Below are positions 9,533 through 18,309 of a stretch of DNA of 44,568 bases, in pieces. The notes beneath the pieces are model-generated. The model was not told the origin of the DNA. It did no database searches and saw nothing but the letters and a program-made list of their open reading frames with translations. Numbering within the stretch: position 1 is the first letter of the stretch; each line of letters starts with the position of its first letter. The DNA comes from Lachnospiraceae bacterium (GTDB taxonomy: Bacteria; Bacillota; Clostridia; Lachnospirales; Lachnospiraceae): contig JAFLTA010000021.1 in the NCBI GenBank assembly GCA_022510685.1, positions 1 through 44,568 on the forward strand, read 5' to 3'. Made by a program: the position numbers and the translations under genes.

Positions 9533-9606
9533 TGTCGAATGATGGAAAATAACTTTTTTTTTGTTGTCATGGTTTGACATATTTCGCATGGCATATCGTC
9601 TATACT
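9533..9606 (+). promoter_or_regulatory. spoIIG-type promoter with 21-bp spacing and Spo0A box
   Basis: A perfect TTGACA (9574-9579) and TATACT (9601-9606) are separated by 21 bp. This is too long for an ordinary sigma-A promoter but close to the 22 bp of the Spo0A-activated spoIIG promoter of Bacillus subtilis. A perfect 0A-box core TGTCGAA is at 9533-9539, about 75-80 bases before the predicted start of transcription. A degenerate second site TGTCATG (9565-9571) abuts the -35. The leader to spoIIGA would be about 85 bases. Confidence 0.7.
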
Positions 9607-9697
9607 ATGTTCAATGAGTGCACAGAGTAATAAGTTGCTGCCATATTCACGCAGATTATTATTCGATGTACTTGGGACGGAGAGGCAGGTGGAATGC

Positions 9698-10486
9698 ATG
9701 ATAGTTTATCTCGATGTGTATTTCATTCTGAATCTCATCCTGAACCTTTTTCTCGTGGGAATTACGGCTCTTTTGCGGGGGAGATGCATATCATTCAGGC
9801 GTCTGGTTGCTGCTTCCGTGGTGACAGCGGTAGGCTCTACGGGAATATATGCCGCTCATTTTTTTGTCGGAAAATGGTTGATGATTGTCAGCATGGCAGG
9901 GATGTTACTGTTGGTATGGATGGCTTTTCCGGTGAAGGAAATGCGGCATTTTGGAAACGATTTGCTCACTTTTTGGTTGGTCACATTGGTGACAGGGGGA
10001 GCCCTGACGGCGATGCTCCATGGATTGGGGCAGTGGCTCCGGGGGATGAACGAAAAAGCAAATGTTTCTATGGGAATGATTTTGTTTGGACTCTTTGGCT
10101 TGGGAGTTGTTTTTACTCTTTTGGCAAAAGAACTCGTGAGTCTGAAACAAAATCAACATTATACGGAGGAAGCTGTGCTGTCGCATAACGGCAAAACTTA
10201 TTCCTTGCGCGTATTGTACGATACAGGAAACCAACTGGTTTCCCCATATACCGGGGAGAGGGTGGCAATCCTTGCGGCAGATTTTGCACAGCGTATAGGG
10301 GTTGAAAGTGAGCAGACTCCGCTGTATATTCCCTATCATTCCATTGGAGGCAGCGGAGTTTTGCCAGCTTACCGTCTGGAGTGCCTGCAGACAGCGCACC
10401 ACGGGCTTCTGGAGCATTTTCTGGTTGCTGTCAGTGATGAGCTGAAAGAAGGGCAGGATATACAAATGATTGTTAATATTACATAA
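9698..10486 (+). CDS. spoIIGA: Sigma-E processing peptidase SpoIIGA
   Basis: SpoIIGA is the membrane-embedded aspartic protease that cleaves pro-sigma-E in the mother cell after a forespore signal. The 262-aa protein starts MIVYLDVYFILN and has about five membrane helices in the first 145 residues. A soluble aspartic protease domain follows with the active-site motif YDTGN (Asp175). The long frame opens at 9614, but that start would coincide with the predicted transcription start. ATG 9698 with AGGTGG (9687-9692) gives the normal family length. It precedes sigE by 27 bases, the conserved spoIIG operon arrangement. Confidence 0.94.
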   Translation: MIVYLDVYFILNLILNLFLVGITALLRGRCISFRRLVAASVVTAVGSTGIYAAHFFVGKWLMIVSMAGMLLLVWMAFPVKEMRHFGNDLLTFWLVTLVTGGALTAMLHGLGQWLRGMNEKANVSMGMILFGLFGLGVVFTLLAKELVSLKQNQHYTEEAVLSHNGKTYSLRVLYDTGNQLVSPYTGERVAILAADFAQRIGVESEQTPLYIPYHSIGGSGVLPAYRLECLQTAHHGLLEHFLVAVSDELKEGQDIQMIVNIT

Positions 10487-10513
10487 CGCCGAAGGGCAGA
10501 ATGGAGGAACGCT

Positions 10514-11260
10514 ATGCTGAAGATATCAGTGGCAAAAAAATTTCAATTTCGGGTAACATCAGAATTTCGTGGGATTTTCTGTGGAAAAAACGGAGCGGAT
10601 ATTCATTACATTGGTGGGGCAGAAATATTACCGGCACCCTTTTCTGCAGAGGAGGAAAAGGAAATTTTGGAAAAACTGGGCGGAAATAATGACAGTGAGG
10701 CGCGAAGCAGCCTGATTGAGCATAATCTCCGGCTGGTAGTCTACATAGCAAAAAAATTTGAGAATACGGGTATTGGGGTAGAGGATTTAATATCCATAGG
10801 AACGATTGGATTGATTAAAGCAATCAACACGTTTAATCCATTAAAAAATATTAAACTTGCAACCTATGCGTCGCGCTGTATTGAAAATGAAATTTTGATG
10901 TTTCTGCGGCGTAACAATAAAGTGAAATATGAAGTATCTATTGATGAGCCGTTAAATGTAGATTGGGATGGCAATGAGCTCCTGCTTTCGGATATTTTGG
11001 GAACGGAGGAAGATATTATATCAAAAGATCTGGAGGATGAAGTTGACAGACGGCTTTTGCGTATGGCATTAGATTGTCTGAGCGAACGGGAACGCGCTAT
11101 CATTGAGCTGCGCTTTGGTCTGAACAGAAGGGACGGAAAGGAGTGTACACAGAAGGAAGTTGCCGATATGATGGGAATTTCCCAGTCCTACATATCTCGT
11201 TTGGAAAAGAAAATTATGAAGCGTTTGAAAAAAGAAATCCTGCGTATGCAGCAGGTATAA
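10514..11260 (+). CDS. sigE: RNA polymerase sporulation factor sigma-E (pro-form)
   Basis: Sigma-E (248 aa) drives early mother-cell transcription during sporulation. The first ~30 residues are the inhibitory pro-sequence, ending in [14 protein letters not shown], which closely matches the Bacillus region cut by SpoIIGA. Region 2 includes [27 protein letters not shown] and [21 protein letters not shown]. Region 4 includes [15 protein letters not shown] and a helix-turn-helix ([22 protein letters not shown]). Start ATG 10514 follows TGGAGGA. Encoded next to its own protease, it should be made as an inactive membrane-bound precursor. Confidence 0.97.
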   Translation: MLKISVAKKFQFRVTSEFRGIFCGKNGADIHYIGGAEILPAPFSAEEEKEILEKLGGNNDSEARSSLIEHNLRLVVYIAKKFENTGIGVEDLISIGTIGLIKAINTFNPLKNIKLATYASRCIENEILMFLRRNNKVKYEVSIDEPLNVDWDGNELLLSDILGTEEDIISKDLEDEVDRRLLRMALDCLSERERAIIELRFGLNRRDGKECTQKEVADMMGISQSYISRLEKKIMKRLKKEILRMQQV

Positions 11261-11317
11261 AAAAACATGTTTTGTAAATCCTACTTTATATCAGATTGAA
11301 ACCGTGGAGGAAGGGTC

Positions 11318-12094
11318 ATGGCAATGTATAAAGTAGAGATTTGCGGCGTGAATACGGCAAAGCTGCCCTTACTAAGCGAGGAAGAAAAAAAAGAACTATT
11401 TGATAAAATCGGCAAAGGTGACAAGCAGGCAAGGGAGACATTTATCAAAGGGAACCTACGTCTTGTACTTAGTATTATCCAGCGTTTTTACAATTCCGGA
11501 GAAAATATTGACGATTTGTTCCAGATTGGGTGCATTGGTCTGATGAAGGCGATTGACCACTTCGATGTAACGATGAATGTTAAGTTTTCCACTTATGCCG
11601 TTCCCATGATCGTCGGCGAGATTAGAAGATATTTAAGAGACAACAACAGCATACGTGTCAGCCGCTCCATCCGCGATACGGCTTACAAGGCAATTTATAC
11701 CAAGGAAATGCTGATGAAAAAATCGGACAGAGAGCCGACCATTGAAGAATTAGCAAAGGAGTTAAATATTCCGGCAGAGGATATTGTCTTTGCTCTGGAC
11801 GCCATTCAAAGTCCGCTATCTTTATATGAGCCGGTGTACGCAGAAAGCGGAGATGCCCTGTATATTATGGATCAAATCAGCGACAAGAAAAACCGTGAGG
11901 AAAGCTGGGTAGAGGAGATATCATTAAAAGCAGCGATTGAACGATTATCCGGCAGAGAACACCAGATTATCAATTTACGGTATTTTGAGGGGAAGACACA
12001 GATGGAGGTGGCAGAGGAAATTCAGATTTCCCAGGCTCAGGTCAGCCGTCTGGAAAAGAAAGCACTGCGTACAATGAAGAATTATCTCAGTTAG
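11318..12094 (+). CDS. sigG: RNA polymerase sporulation factor sigma-G
   Basis: Sigma-G (258 aa) directs late forespore transcription. It starts MAMYKVEICGVNTAKLPLL, the sigma-G-specific leader that is absent from sigma-F. Region 2 reads NLRLVLSIIQRFYNSGENIDD and FSTYAVPMIVGEIRRYLRD, and region 3 has SIRVSRSIRDTAY. Region 4 has LSGREHQIINLRYFEGKTQMEVA and a closing helix-turn-helix. Start ATG 11318 follows GGAGGAAGGG. It lies 57 bases after sigE, as in Bacillus and many Clostridia, where it has its own forespore promoter besides read-through. I could not identify that promoter with confidence here. Confidence 0.96.
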   Translation: MAMYKVEICGVNTAKLPLLSEEEKKELFDKIGKGDKQARETFIKGNLRLVLSIIQRFYNSGENIDDLFQIGCIGLMKAIDHFDVTMNVKFSTYAVPMIVGEIRRYLRDNNSIRVSRSIRDTAYKAIYTKEMLMKKSDREPTIEELAKELNIPAEDIVFALDAIQSPLSLYEPVYAESGDALYIMDQISDKKNREESWVEEISLKAAIERLSGREHQIINLRYFEGKTQMEVAEEIQISQAQVSRLEKKALRTMKNYLS

Positions 12095-12136
12095 ATTGTC
12101 ATAAAATAACAGAAAGAAAACCGGAGGCACTTAAAG

Positions 12137-12400
12137 ATGCGTTTGTGTGATCTGCGGGAGAAAGAAGTGATTAACATCTGTGACGGGGAATGTCTGGGAA
12201 ATGTGTGCGACTTAGATTTTGACAGAAAAACAGGGCAAATCTGTACATTAATTATTCCCGGTCCCTGTAAGGTGTTAGGGATACTGGGCAGAGACCAGGA
12301 GTACTTGATTCCTTACCGTTCGGTGTGCCGCATCGGCTCCGATGTCATACTTGTAGAGGTGGATATCGAGAAATGCATGCATAAAGTTAAGTGGGACTAA
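12137..12400 (+). CDS. ylmC: YlmC/YmxH family sporulation protein (PRC-barrel)
   Basis: This 87-aa protein has a single PRC-barrel-like beta domain (MRLCDLREKEVINICDGECLG, and GRDQEYLIPYRSVCRIGSDVILVEVD) and contains six cysteines. The YlmC/YmxH family is conserved in spore-formers and often lies just after sigG, as it does here 42 bases downstream. Its molecular role is not settled. The start at 12137 follows a CGGAGG ribosome site. It is probably co-transcribed with sigG. Confidence 0.88.
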   Translation: MRLCDLREKEVINICDGECLGNVCDLDFDRKTGQICTLIIPGPCKVLGILGRDQEYLIPYRSVCRIGSDVILVEVDIEKCMHKVKWD

Positions 12401-12436
12401 AATGCAGTGGAGTTTTCATCTATGCGAAATCACCTT

Positions 12437-12465
12437 TTGACACTGGAATCTTTTTATAATAAAAT
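12437..12465 (+). promoter_or_regulatory. Promoter ahead of nrdR
   Basis: A perfect TTGACA (12437-12442) with TAAAAT (12460-12465) at 17-bp spacing lies about 50 bases before nrdR. A TATAAT at 12455-12460 overlaps but would be only 12 bp from the -35. This separates nrdR from the sporulation cluster. Confidence 0.65.
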
Positions 12466-12518
12466 AAAAAGATAAAATACGAAAGTGTATATGACTTTAC
12501 ACGGAAATGAGGTGCAAG

Positions 12519-12971
12519 ATGAAATGTCCTTATTGTGGGGAAGATGATACGAGGGTAATCGACTCCAGACCGGCAGATGAAAATATGTCCATTCGCAGAA
12601 GGCGTCAATGTGATAAGTGTCAGAAGCGTTTTACAACGTATGAGCGCGTGGAAGCGATTCCTTTAGTAGTGATAAAGAAGGATCAGACGAGAGAACCTTA
12701 TGACAGGACAAAAATTGAAAAAGGATTATTTCGCTCCTGCCATAAAAGACCGGTCTCCGTGCCGCAGATGAATCATTTGGTGGACCAGGTAGAAGCAAAG
12801 GTATTCAGTAAGGAGGAACGTGAAATTCCCAGCAGTTATATCGGAGAGTTGGTCATGCAATATCTGGAAGAACTGGATGCCGTTGCCTATGTACGTTTTG
12901 CATCTATTTATCGGGAGTTTAAGGATGTGGATACATTTATGGAGGAATTAAAGAAAATTCTGGATAAATAG
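12519..12971 (+). CDS. nrdR: Transcriptional regulator NrdR
   Basis: NrdR (150 aa) represses ribonucleotide reductase genes in response to (d)ATP. The N-terminal zinc ribbon has CPYCG and CDKCQKRF with DSRPADENMSIRRRRQC between them. An ATP-cone follows (about residues 48-138, containing VVIKKDQTREPYDRTKIEKGL). Start ATG 12519 is preferred over in-frame ATG 12507, because GAGGTG (12509-12514) is the ribosome site and the family starts MKCPYCG. In Firmicutes it is often near DNA-metabolism genes, and here comM, dprA and topA follow. Length is typical. Confidence 0.96.
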   Translation: MKCPYCGEDDTRVIDSRPADENMSIRRRRQCDKCQKRFTTYERVEAIPLVVIKKDQTREPYDRTKIEKGLFRSCHKRPVSVPQMNHLVDQVEAKVFSKEEREIPSSYIGELVMQYLEELDAVAYVRFASIYREFKDVDTFMEELKKILDK

Positions 12972-13048
12972 CGGTTGATTTTTTGTTAAATGTGTGATAG
13001 TATCAATAACACGGAGAGTCTCTTTCTATACATAAGGGAAAGGACTAT

Positions 13049-14587
13049 ATGTTTTGTGAATCTTATTGTGCAGCGATTCAAGGTATTGAAGGCTGTATCA
13101 TCCAAGTTGAGGCAGACGTTTCCGACGGTCTGCCTTGTTTTTCTATGGTAGGTTTTCTGGCTTCTGAGGTGAAGGAGGCGAAAGAGCGGGTTCGTATTGC
13201 ACTGAGAAACAGCGGATATCGGATTCCGCCTAAGAAAATCACCGTCAATTTATCCCCGGCAGATTTCAGAAAAGAAGGGACAGGGTATGATCTTGCCATT
13301 GCCACGGCAGTGTTGGCAGCATTCGGCTATTTTCCGGAGGAATATTTACAAAAGGGGTTGTTGTTAGGAGAGTTAAGTCTGGACGGGCAGATTAAAGGCA
13401 TTAACGGTGTACTTCCCATGGTATATACAGCATTGGAACATGGCTTTTCCTATTGTATCGTTCCGATGGAAAACCTCATTGAGGCACAGATTGTAGAAGG
13501 GATTCGGGTCATGGGGGTTCGTACTCTGTCGGAAGTGGTACAGTGTATGCAGGAATCGCCCGATACGTGGAATTATTCCCGGCGGGAGCAGCTTGATGTG
13601 CAGCAAAAAAACAATACTCCGGATTTTACGGATATCCGGGGACAGGCTGTCGTCAAAAGAGCTGTGGAAGTTGCCGTGGCGGGGAGACATAATATTCTTA
13701 TGGTGGGTCCTCCCGGCTCGGGGAAAACCATGATCGCCAGACGTATTCCGGGAATTATGCCGCCTTTGACTTTTGAGGAGCAGATGGAGATATCCAAAAT
13801 ATACAGTGTGTCCGGTCTTCTCGATGAGAAGCAGCCTGTTGTGACAGACAGACCCTTTCGCTCACCTCATCATACCGTACCCCAGACAGCATTAGTGGGG
13901 GGAGGAAGGTACCCGAAGCCGGGGGAGTGCAGCTTAAGCAGTGGAGGTGTGCTTTTTTTAGATGAACTGCCGGAATTTCAGAGGCAGTCATTGGAAGTAC
14001 TCAGGCAGCCCTTGGAAGAAGGGTATGTGACGGTGTCCCGTCTGGAGGGCACATACAGGTATCCGGCAAAATGTCAGTTGGTGGCAGCAGCAAATCCCTG
14101 TCTGTGTGGTTTTTACCCGGACCAAAAACGCTGTACCTGCACCCCCGCACAAATCCATCGTTATTTCGGAAAAATCAGTCGTCCCATTCTGGACCGTATT
14201 GATATATGCACGGAGACAGTATCCCTGGAATACCGGGAATTAGAGAATGATACAACTGTAGAAAGCACGGCGGTCATCAGGGAGCGTGTTGTCCGTGCCC
14301 AAGATGTTCAAAAGGAAAGGTATCGTAAGGAGAGCTATCAATACAATGGAGAATTATCTACTCAAGGCATCAAAAAATTTTGCATACCGGAGCCGGATGC
14401 TGCTGAATATCTGCAGGAAATTTTTGTAAAAAAATCTCTTACTGCCAGAGGCTATCACAAGATTCTGAAAGTAGCGCGAAGTATTGCGGATTTGGACGGC
14501 TCCGAACGAATTACACTGCGTCATGTCAGCGAAGCGGTCTGTTACCGGAATTTTCCCCAGGAAAATATTTCCGGGAGCATATATTAG
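13049..14587 (+). CDS. comM: YifB/ComM family Mg-chelatase-like AAA+ ATPase
   Basis: This 512-aa protein has an N-terminal ribosomal-S5/Lon-protease-like fold (residues about 15-170, IQVEADVSDGLPCFSMVG). A Mg-chelatase-type AAA+ core follows with Walker A VGPPGSGKT, Walker B GGVLFLDELPEF and AANPCLCGF. The C-terminal domain (TARGYHKILKVARSIADL) is typical of the family. ComM in Vibrio and Haemophilus is a branch-migration helicase used in natural transformation; the role in Clostridia is less clear. Placement directly before dprA, another recombination and competence gene, supports a DNA-processing role. The stop is 16 bases before dprA, so they are co-transcribed. Confidence 0.93.
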   Translation: MFCESYCAAIQGIEGCIIQVEADVSDGLPCFSMVGFLASEVKEAKERVRIALRNSGYRIPPKKITVNLSPADFRKEGTGYDLAIATAVLAAFGYFPEEYLQKGLLLGELSLDGQIKGINGVLPMVYTALEHGFSYCIVPMENLIEAQIVEGIRVMGVRTLSEVVQCMQESPDTWNYSRREQLDVQQKNNTPDFTDIRGQAVVKRAVEVAVAGRHNILMVGPPGSGKTMIARRIPGIMPPLTFEEQMEISKIYSVSGLLDEKQPVVTDRPFRSPHHTVPQTALVGGGRYPKPGECSLSSGGVLFLDELPEFQRQSLEVLRQPLEEGYVTVSRLEGTYRYPAKCQLVAAANPCLCGFYPDQKRCTCTPAQIHRYFGKISRPILDRIDICTETVSLEYRELENDTTVESTAVIRERVVRAQDVQKERYRKESYQYNGELSTQGIKKFCIPEPDAAEYLQEIFVKKSLTARGYHKILKVARSIADLDGSERITLRHVSEAVCYRNFPQENISGSIY

Positions 14588-14603
14588 AAAGGGTTGGGAT
14601 AGA

Positions 14604-15698
14604 ATGGAAGAAAGAGTATATGCATTTTGGCTTCACACGCTGCATGGAATTGGTCTGCGAAAGGCAAGTGCCTTACTGCAAGTCTATGACACGGTGGAAA
14701 ATATTTATCATGGAAATAAAAACAGATTGTCTGACATCCCATGCCTCAACGAAAAAGATAAAGAAAATCTCGTTCATCCGGCGCCGATAAAAAATTTGAA
14801 GGATGAGTTGGATGCTCTGGAAAAACGAGGAATCCGGTTTTGCTGGATGGGGCAGGAGGATTACCCGGTAAAGCTGCGGGAAATTCCCGATGCACCCTTC
14901 GGATTATTTTACCGTGGTCATCTACCGCTACAGAACCGTCCTGTTGTTGCAGTGGTCGGTGGCAGAAATGCTTCTCATGAAAGCCGGGAGATTGCCCGCA
15001 GCTTTGGCAGGCAACTGGCGGAAAACGGTATTTCCGTGGTCAGCGGTCTGGCACAGGGTGTGGATATCAGCGCACAGAGAGGTGCATTGGAAATCCCCGG
15101 CGGCAGGACGTATGCAGTACTGGGAAACGGCATTGATATCTGTTTTCCCAGACAACATATTGAGCCGTTTATGCAGATGCAGCAAAAGGGTGGTGTGATT
15201 TCGGAATACCCACCGGGCACCCCGGGACTTGCCGGAAATTTTGCTTTCAGAAACCGAATTATCAGCGGACTATCGGACGGTGTCCTTGTGATTGGGGCGC
15301 GGGAAGGAAGCGGATCCCTGATTACGGCAGAATGTGCATTGGAGCAGGGCAGGGAAGTTTTTGTTGTGCCCGGCAAAATTACGGACACTGCTTACGCCGG
15401 GGGTAACAAATTATTAAAATCCGGGGCAGCAGTCGTGACGGATATACAGGATATTTTAGACGGTTTGGGACTGTTTCTGGATGACAATGTCAGCAGCCGG
15501 AAGAAAAAAAATAAGGTTATGCTTGAAACGACAGAAAAAATGGTGTATGCTATTTTAGGTTTTGATGGAATTCATATTTCGGAGATCGTCGGGCGCACCG
15601 GAATAACCGTGCCGGATGCTATGGAAGCCTTGCTGTCTCTGGAAAGGAAGCAGTTGATTGTCATGGTGGGGCAACACTACTATGCGTTAAGACTGTGA
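14604..15698 (+). CDS. dprA: DNA-processing protein DprA (Smf)
   Basis: DprA (364 aa) loads RecA onto incoming single-stranded DNA during transformation and is widely conserved also in non-competent Firmicutes. It has an N-terminal helix-hairpin-helix/SAM-like region (LHGIGLRKASALLQ), a central Rossmann-like DNA-binding fold (VVGGRNASHESREIARSF, VSGLAQGVDISAQRGAL, VLGNGIDICFPRQH, REGSGSLITAECALEQGREVFVVPG) and a C-terminal winged helix (about 305-364). The open frame extends back into comM to 14484. ATG 14604 with GGGTTGGG upstream gives the normal length. Confidence 0.95.
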   Translation: MEERVYAFWLHTLHGIGLRKASALLQVYDTVENIYHGNKNRLSDIPCLNEKDKENLVHPAPIKNLKDELDALEKRGIRFCWMGQEDYPVKLREIPDAPFGLFYRGHLPLQNRPVVAVVGGRNASHESREIARSFGRQLAENGISVVSGLAQGVDISAQRGALEIPGGRTYAVLGNGIDICFPRQHIEPFMQMQQKGGVISEYPPGTPGLAGNFAFRNRIISGLSDGVLVIGAREGSGSLITAECALEQGREVFVVPGKITDTAYAGGNKLLKSGAAVVTDIQDILDGLGLFLDDNVSSRKKKNKVMLETTEKMVYAILGFDGIHISEIVGRTGITVPDAMEALLSLERKQLIVMVGQHYYALRL

Positions 15699-15745
15699 CT
15701 TGATGAATGATAAAGCGTTAGGTGTGAGGAAAGGAAGTAAAGATC

Positions 15746-17830
15746 ATGGCAAAGAAAAAATTAGTGATTGTAGAGTCACCTTCTAAAGCGTCGACCATAA
15801 AAAGATTTTTGGGCAGCACCTATGAGGTGGTAGCATCAAATGGTCACGTCCGTGATTTACCAAAGAGCACACTTGGCATTGATATCGAAAATGGCTTTGA
15901 GCCGAAGTATATTACCATTCGCGGAAAGGGAGAACTCCTGGCAAAACTGCGTAAGGAGGTAAAGAAAGCAGACAAAATATATCTGGCAACTGACCCGGAC
16001 CGTGAGGGAGAAGCCATATCATGGCATTTGTCTAAGGCATTGAAATTAGAAGATAAAAATACCAGCCGGATTACATTTAACGAAATCACTAAAAATGCAG
16101 TGAAAAAGTCTATAAAGGAAGCCAGGGAAATCAATATGGATCTGGTAGATGCCCAACAGGCGAGACGTGCTTTGGACCGTATGGTAGGTTACCAGATTAG
16201 TCCGGTACTCTGGGCGAAGGTAAAGAGAGGATTAAGTGCAGGTCGTGTACAGTCTGTAGCTCTGCGCATCATTGCAGACAGAGAGGCTGAGATTAATGAA
16301 TTTATATCCAAAGAATACTGGACGCTCTCCGGTGAATTTATGGTGGAGGGTGATAAAAAGCCGTTTATGGCAGATTTTTACGGAACGACAAAGGAAAAAC
16401 TTTCTATTGAATCAGAAGCGCAGTTAGATGACATTATTCAAGAATTAAAGAAATCAGAATTCACCGTATCCGACATCAAGACATCCACCCGGAAAAAAAA
16501 GAGTCCGCTGCCGTTTACTACCAGTACATTACAGCAGGAAGCAGCAAAGACGTTAAACTTCTCCACGCAGAAGACCATGCGTCTGGCACAGGGGCTGTAC
16601 GAGGGTGTCGCAGTGAAGGGAAGAGGAACCGTTGGTCTTATCACATATCTTCGTACGGATTCCACCCGTATTTCCGATGAGGCAAAGGAAAGTGCCAAAG
16701 AATATATTGCCGAAAATTATGGAGAGGAATATCTGGCAGAGGGGGTTAAGAGTCGAAAGGATAATAAGAAGATTCAGGATGCCCACGAGGCAATCCGTCC
16801 TACCTATGTGGATATTTCTCCTACTTTGGTGAAAGAGTCATTATCCAGAGACCATTTCCGTCTGTATCAGTTAATATGGAAACGTTTTCTGGCAAGTCAG
16901 ATGGCACAGGCACAGTTCGAAACGACTTCCATTAAAATTGATTCCGGAAAATATCGCTTTACTACAGCTGTCTCCAAGGTGGTTTTTTCCGGATATCTGA
17001 CAATTTATCAGACAGAGGAAGATAAAATTGAGAAAAAAATAATTTCCAGACATCTGGAAAAAGGTGTTAAGCTCAAAGTGGGAGAATTTGAGAAGAACCA
17101 GCATTTTACTCAGCCACCGGCACATTTTACAGAGGCATCCCTGGTGAAGACCTTGGAGGAGCTTGGTATTGGAAGACCAAGTACCTATGCACCTACTATC
17201 TCCACTATTATCAATCGCCATTATGTGGCAAAGGAGCAAAAGAATCTGTATATTACGGAGCTGGGAGAAGTGGTTAATTCCATCATGAAAAAATCTTTTG
17301 CCAGTATCGTCGATGTGAATTTTACAGCATATATGGAAGGGCTATTAGACCGTGTAGAGGATGGATCGGTACCATGGAAGACGGTAGTGGAGAACTTTTA
17401 TCCTGATTTACATGAAGCTGTGGAAATTGCACAGAAAGAGCTGGAAGAGGTAAAAATTGAGGATGAAGTCACCGACGTCATTTGTGAGGAATGCGGCAGG
17501 AACATGGTGGTTAAATATGGTCCCCATGGAAAATTTCTGGCATGTCCGGGATTTCCGGAGTGCAGGAACACCAAACCATATTTGGAAAAAACCGGTATTC
17601 CGTGTCCGAAGTGCGGAGGCGACATTGTCATCCGTAAAAATAAAAAGGGCAGACGTTATTATGGCTGCATGACTTATCCGGATTGTGATTTCATGTCATG
17701 GCAGAGACCGTCCACGGAGCATTGTCCGGATTGTGGCGGGCCGATGGTAGAAAAAGGCAATAAACTTGCCTGCATGGATAAGCAGTGCGGTTTTGTGAAG
17801 CCTATGGAACAGAAAAAAGAAGAAAAGTAA
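15746..17830 (+). CDS. topA: DNA topoisomerase I
   Basis: This type IA topoisomerase (694 aa) relaxes negative supercoils. The Toprim domain starts LVIVESPSKASTIKRFLG and has ATDPDREGEAI. The catalytic Tyr301 lies in ITYLRTDSTRIS. The core continues with GIGRPSTYAPTISTI. The C-terminus carries three zinc-ribbon modules (CEECGRNM...CPGFPEC, CPKCGGDI...CMTYPDC, CPDCGGPM...CMDKQCG). Start ATG 15746 follows AAAGGAAG. It comes 47 bases after dprA, the usual Firmicutes order, and is closed by a strong terminator. Confidence 0.98.
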   Translation: MAKKKLVIVESPSKASTIKRFLGSTYEVVASNGHVRDLPKSTLGIDIENGFEPKYITIRGKGELLAKLRKEVKKADKIYLATDPDREGEAISWHLSKALKLEDKNTSRITFNEITKNAVKKSIKEAREINMDLVDAQQARRALDRMVGYQISPVLWAKVKRGLSAGRVQSVALRIIADREAEINEFISKEYWTLSGEFMVEGDKKPFMADFYGTTKEKLSIESEAQLDDIIQELKKSEFTVSDIKTSTRKKKSPLPFTTSTLQQEAAKTLNFSTQKTMRLAQGLYEGVAVKGRGTVGLITYLRTDSTRISDEAKESAKEYIAENYGEEYLAEGVKSRKDNKKIQDAHEAIRPTYVDISPTLVKESLSRDHFRLYQLIWKRFLASQMAQAQFETTSIKIDSGKYRFTTAVSKVVFSGYLTIYQTEEDKIEKKIISRHLEKGVKLKVGEFEKNQHFTQPPAHFTEASLVKTLEELGIGRPSTYAPTISTIINRHYVAKEQKNLYITELGEVVNSIMKKSFASIVDVNFTAYMEGLLDRVEDGSVPWKTVVENFYPDLHEAVEIAQKELEEVKIEDEVTDVICEECGRNMVVKYGPHGKFLACPGFPECRNTKPYLEKTGIPCPKCGGDIVIRKNKKGRRYYGCMTYPDCDFMSWQRPSTEHCPDCGGPMVEKGNKLACMDKQCGFVKPMEQKKEEK

Positions 17831-17857
17831 ATCTTGTCATGGAGGACGAGAATCATT

Positions 17858-17897
17858 AACAGAGGGAACTGGCGGTAACGGGTTCCTTCTGTTTTTA
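17858..17897 (+). terminator. Intrinsic terminator of topA
   Basis: AACAGAGGGAAC (17858-17869) pairs with GTTCCTTCTGTT (17882-17893), 12 bp with one G-U, followed by a TTTTTA tail. It is 28 bases after the topA stop, so the flagellar operon needs its own promoter. Confidence 0.9.
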
Positions 17898-17907
17898 CTT
17901 AAACTTA

Positions 17908-18080
17908 GGAAACTTTTCGTTTCCCATTAGGTGAAAACGCTTCACATAGTCAGCATAGGTATTTGTCACTTCGTGACGCTGGATGGCGCGGCAAAGGTGT
18001 GCAAAGCATATTTCATATGCTTTGGCTTTAGATAATGTAAAGTTGTGAGAGTGTGCGAAGCACACTTTGTTCTGCCGGCA
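17908..18080. repeat. Cluster of short hairpins, candidate dispersed repeat or small RNA
   Basis: Six inverted repeats follow one another: GGAAAC/GTTTCC (17908-17924), GTGAA/TTCAC (17931-17945), GTCAC-TTC-GTGAC (17965-17977), a 10-bp CAAAGCATAT/ATATGCTTTG with TTC loop (18002-18024), CTTTA/TAAAG (18026-18042) and AGTGTGC-GAA-GCACACT (18050-18066). CGGCA (17989-17993) and TGCCG (18073-18077) could close the last three into one multibranch fold. The segment is richer in GC than the DNA after it. I do not recognise it. Confidence 0.6.
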
Positions 18081-18309
18081 CAGTGATACCGGGAGACGAG
18101 TAATTTAGGAATAAATATAAGACAAGCAGAAATGATGTATGCTGATTTTTAAAATAATATATAATAAGAATTAATTTTGGGCAGACGGTTGATATCCCTC
18201 AAAAAAATTTAAAATTACACATGATTGGGTTTTATTAGATTTTATGGTGAATTTAGTCGATATGGATTCGACATAAAATTGTGTTTTTTTGGGAATTCAT
18301 AATTTGCAC

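Noticed and set aside
9614..9697. Longer spoIIGA start at 9614
   Set aside because: It would begin at the predicted transcription start, has no ribosome site and adds residues not found in the family.
9694..10188. 164-codon ORF overlapping spoIIGA in another frame
   Set aside because: Its product is Cys/Gly/Trp-rich and family-less; spoIIGA in the other frame carries the DTGN motif.
11244..11272. Sigma-F/sigma-G-like promoter ahead of sigG (GTATG and CATGTTT)
   Set aside because: The spacing (17 bp) and the last -10 base do not fit the CATNNTA/GYATA pattern well, and a stretch of A makes chance similarity likely.
17983..18048. Small ORF of 21 codons (starting MARQRCAKH) in the hairpin cluster
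   Set aside because: There is no ribosome binding site, and its sequence is dictated by the inverted repeats.
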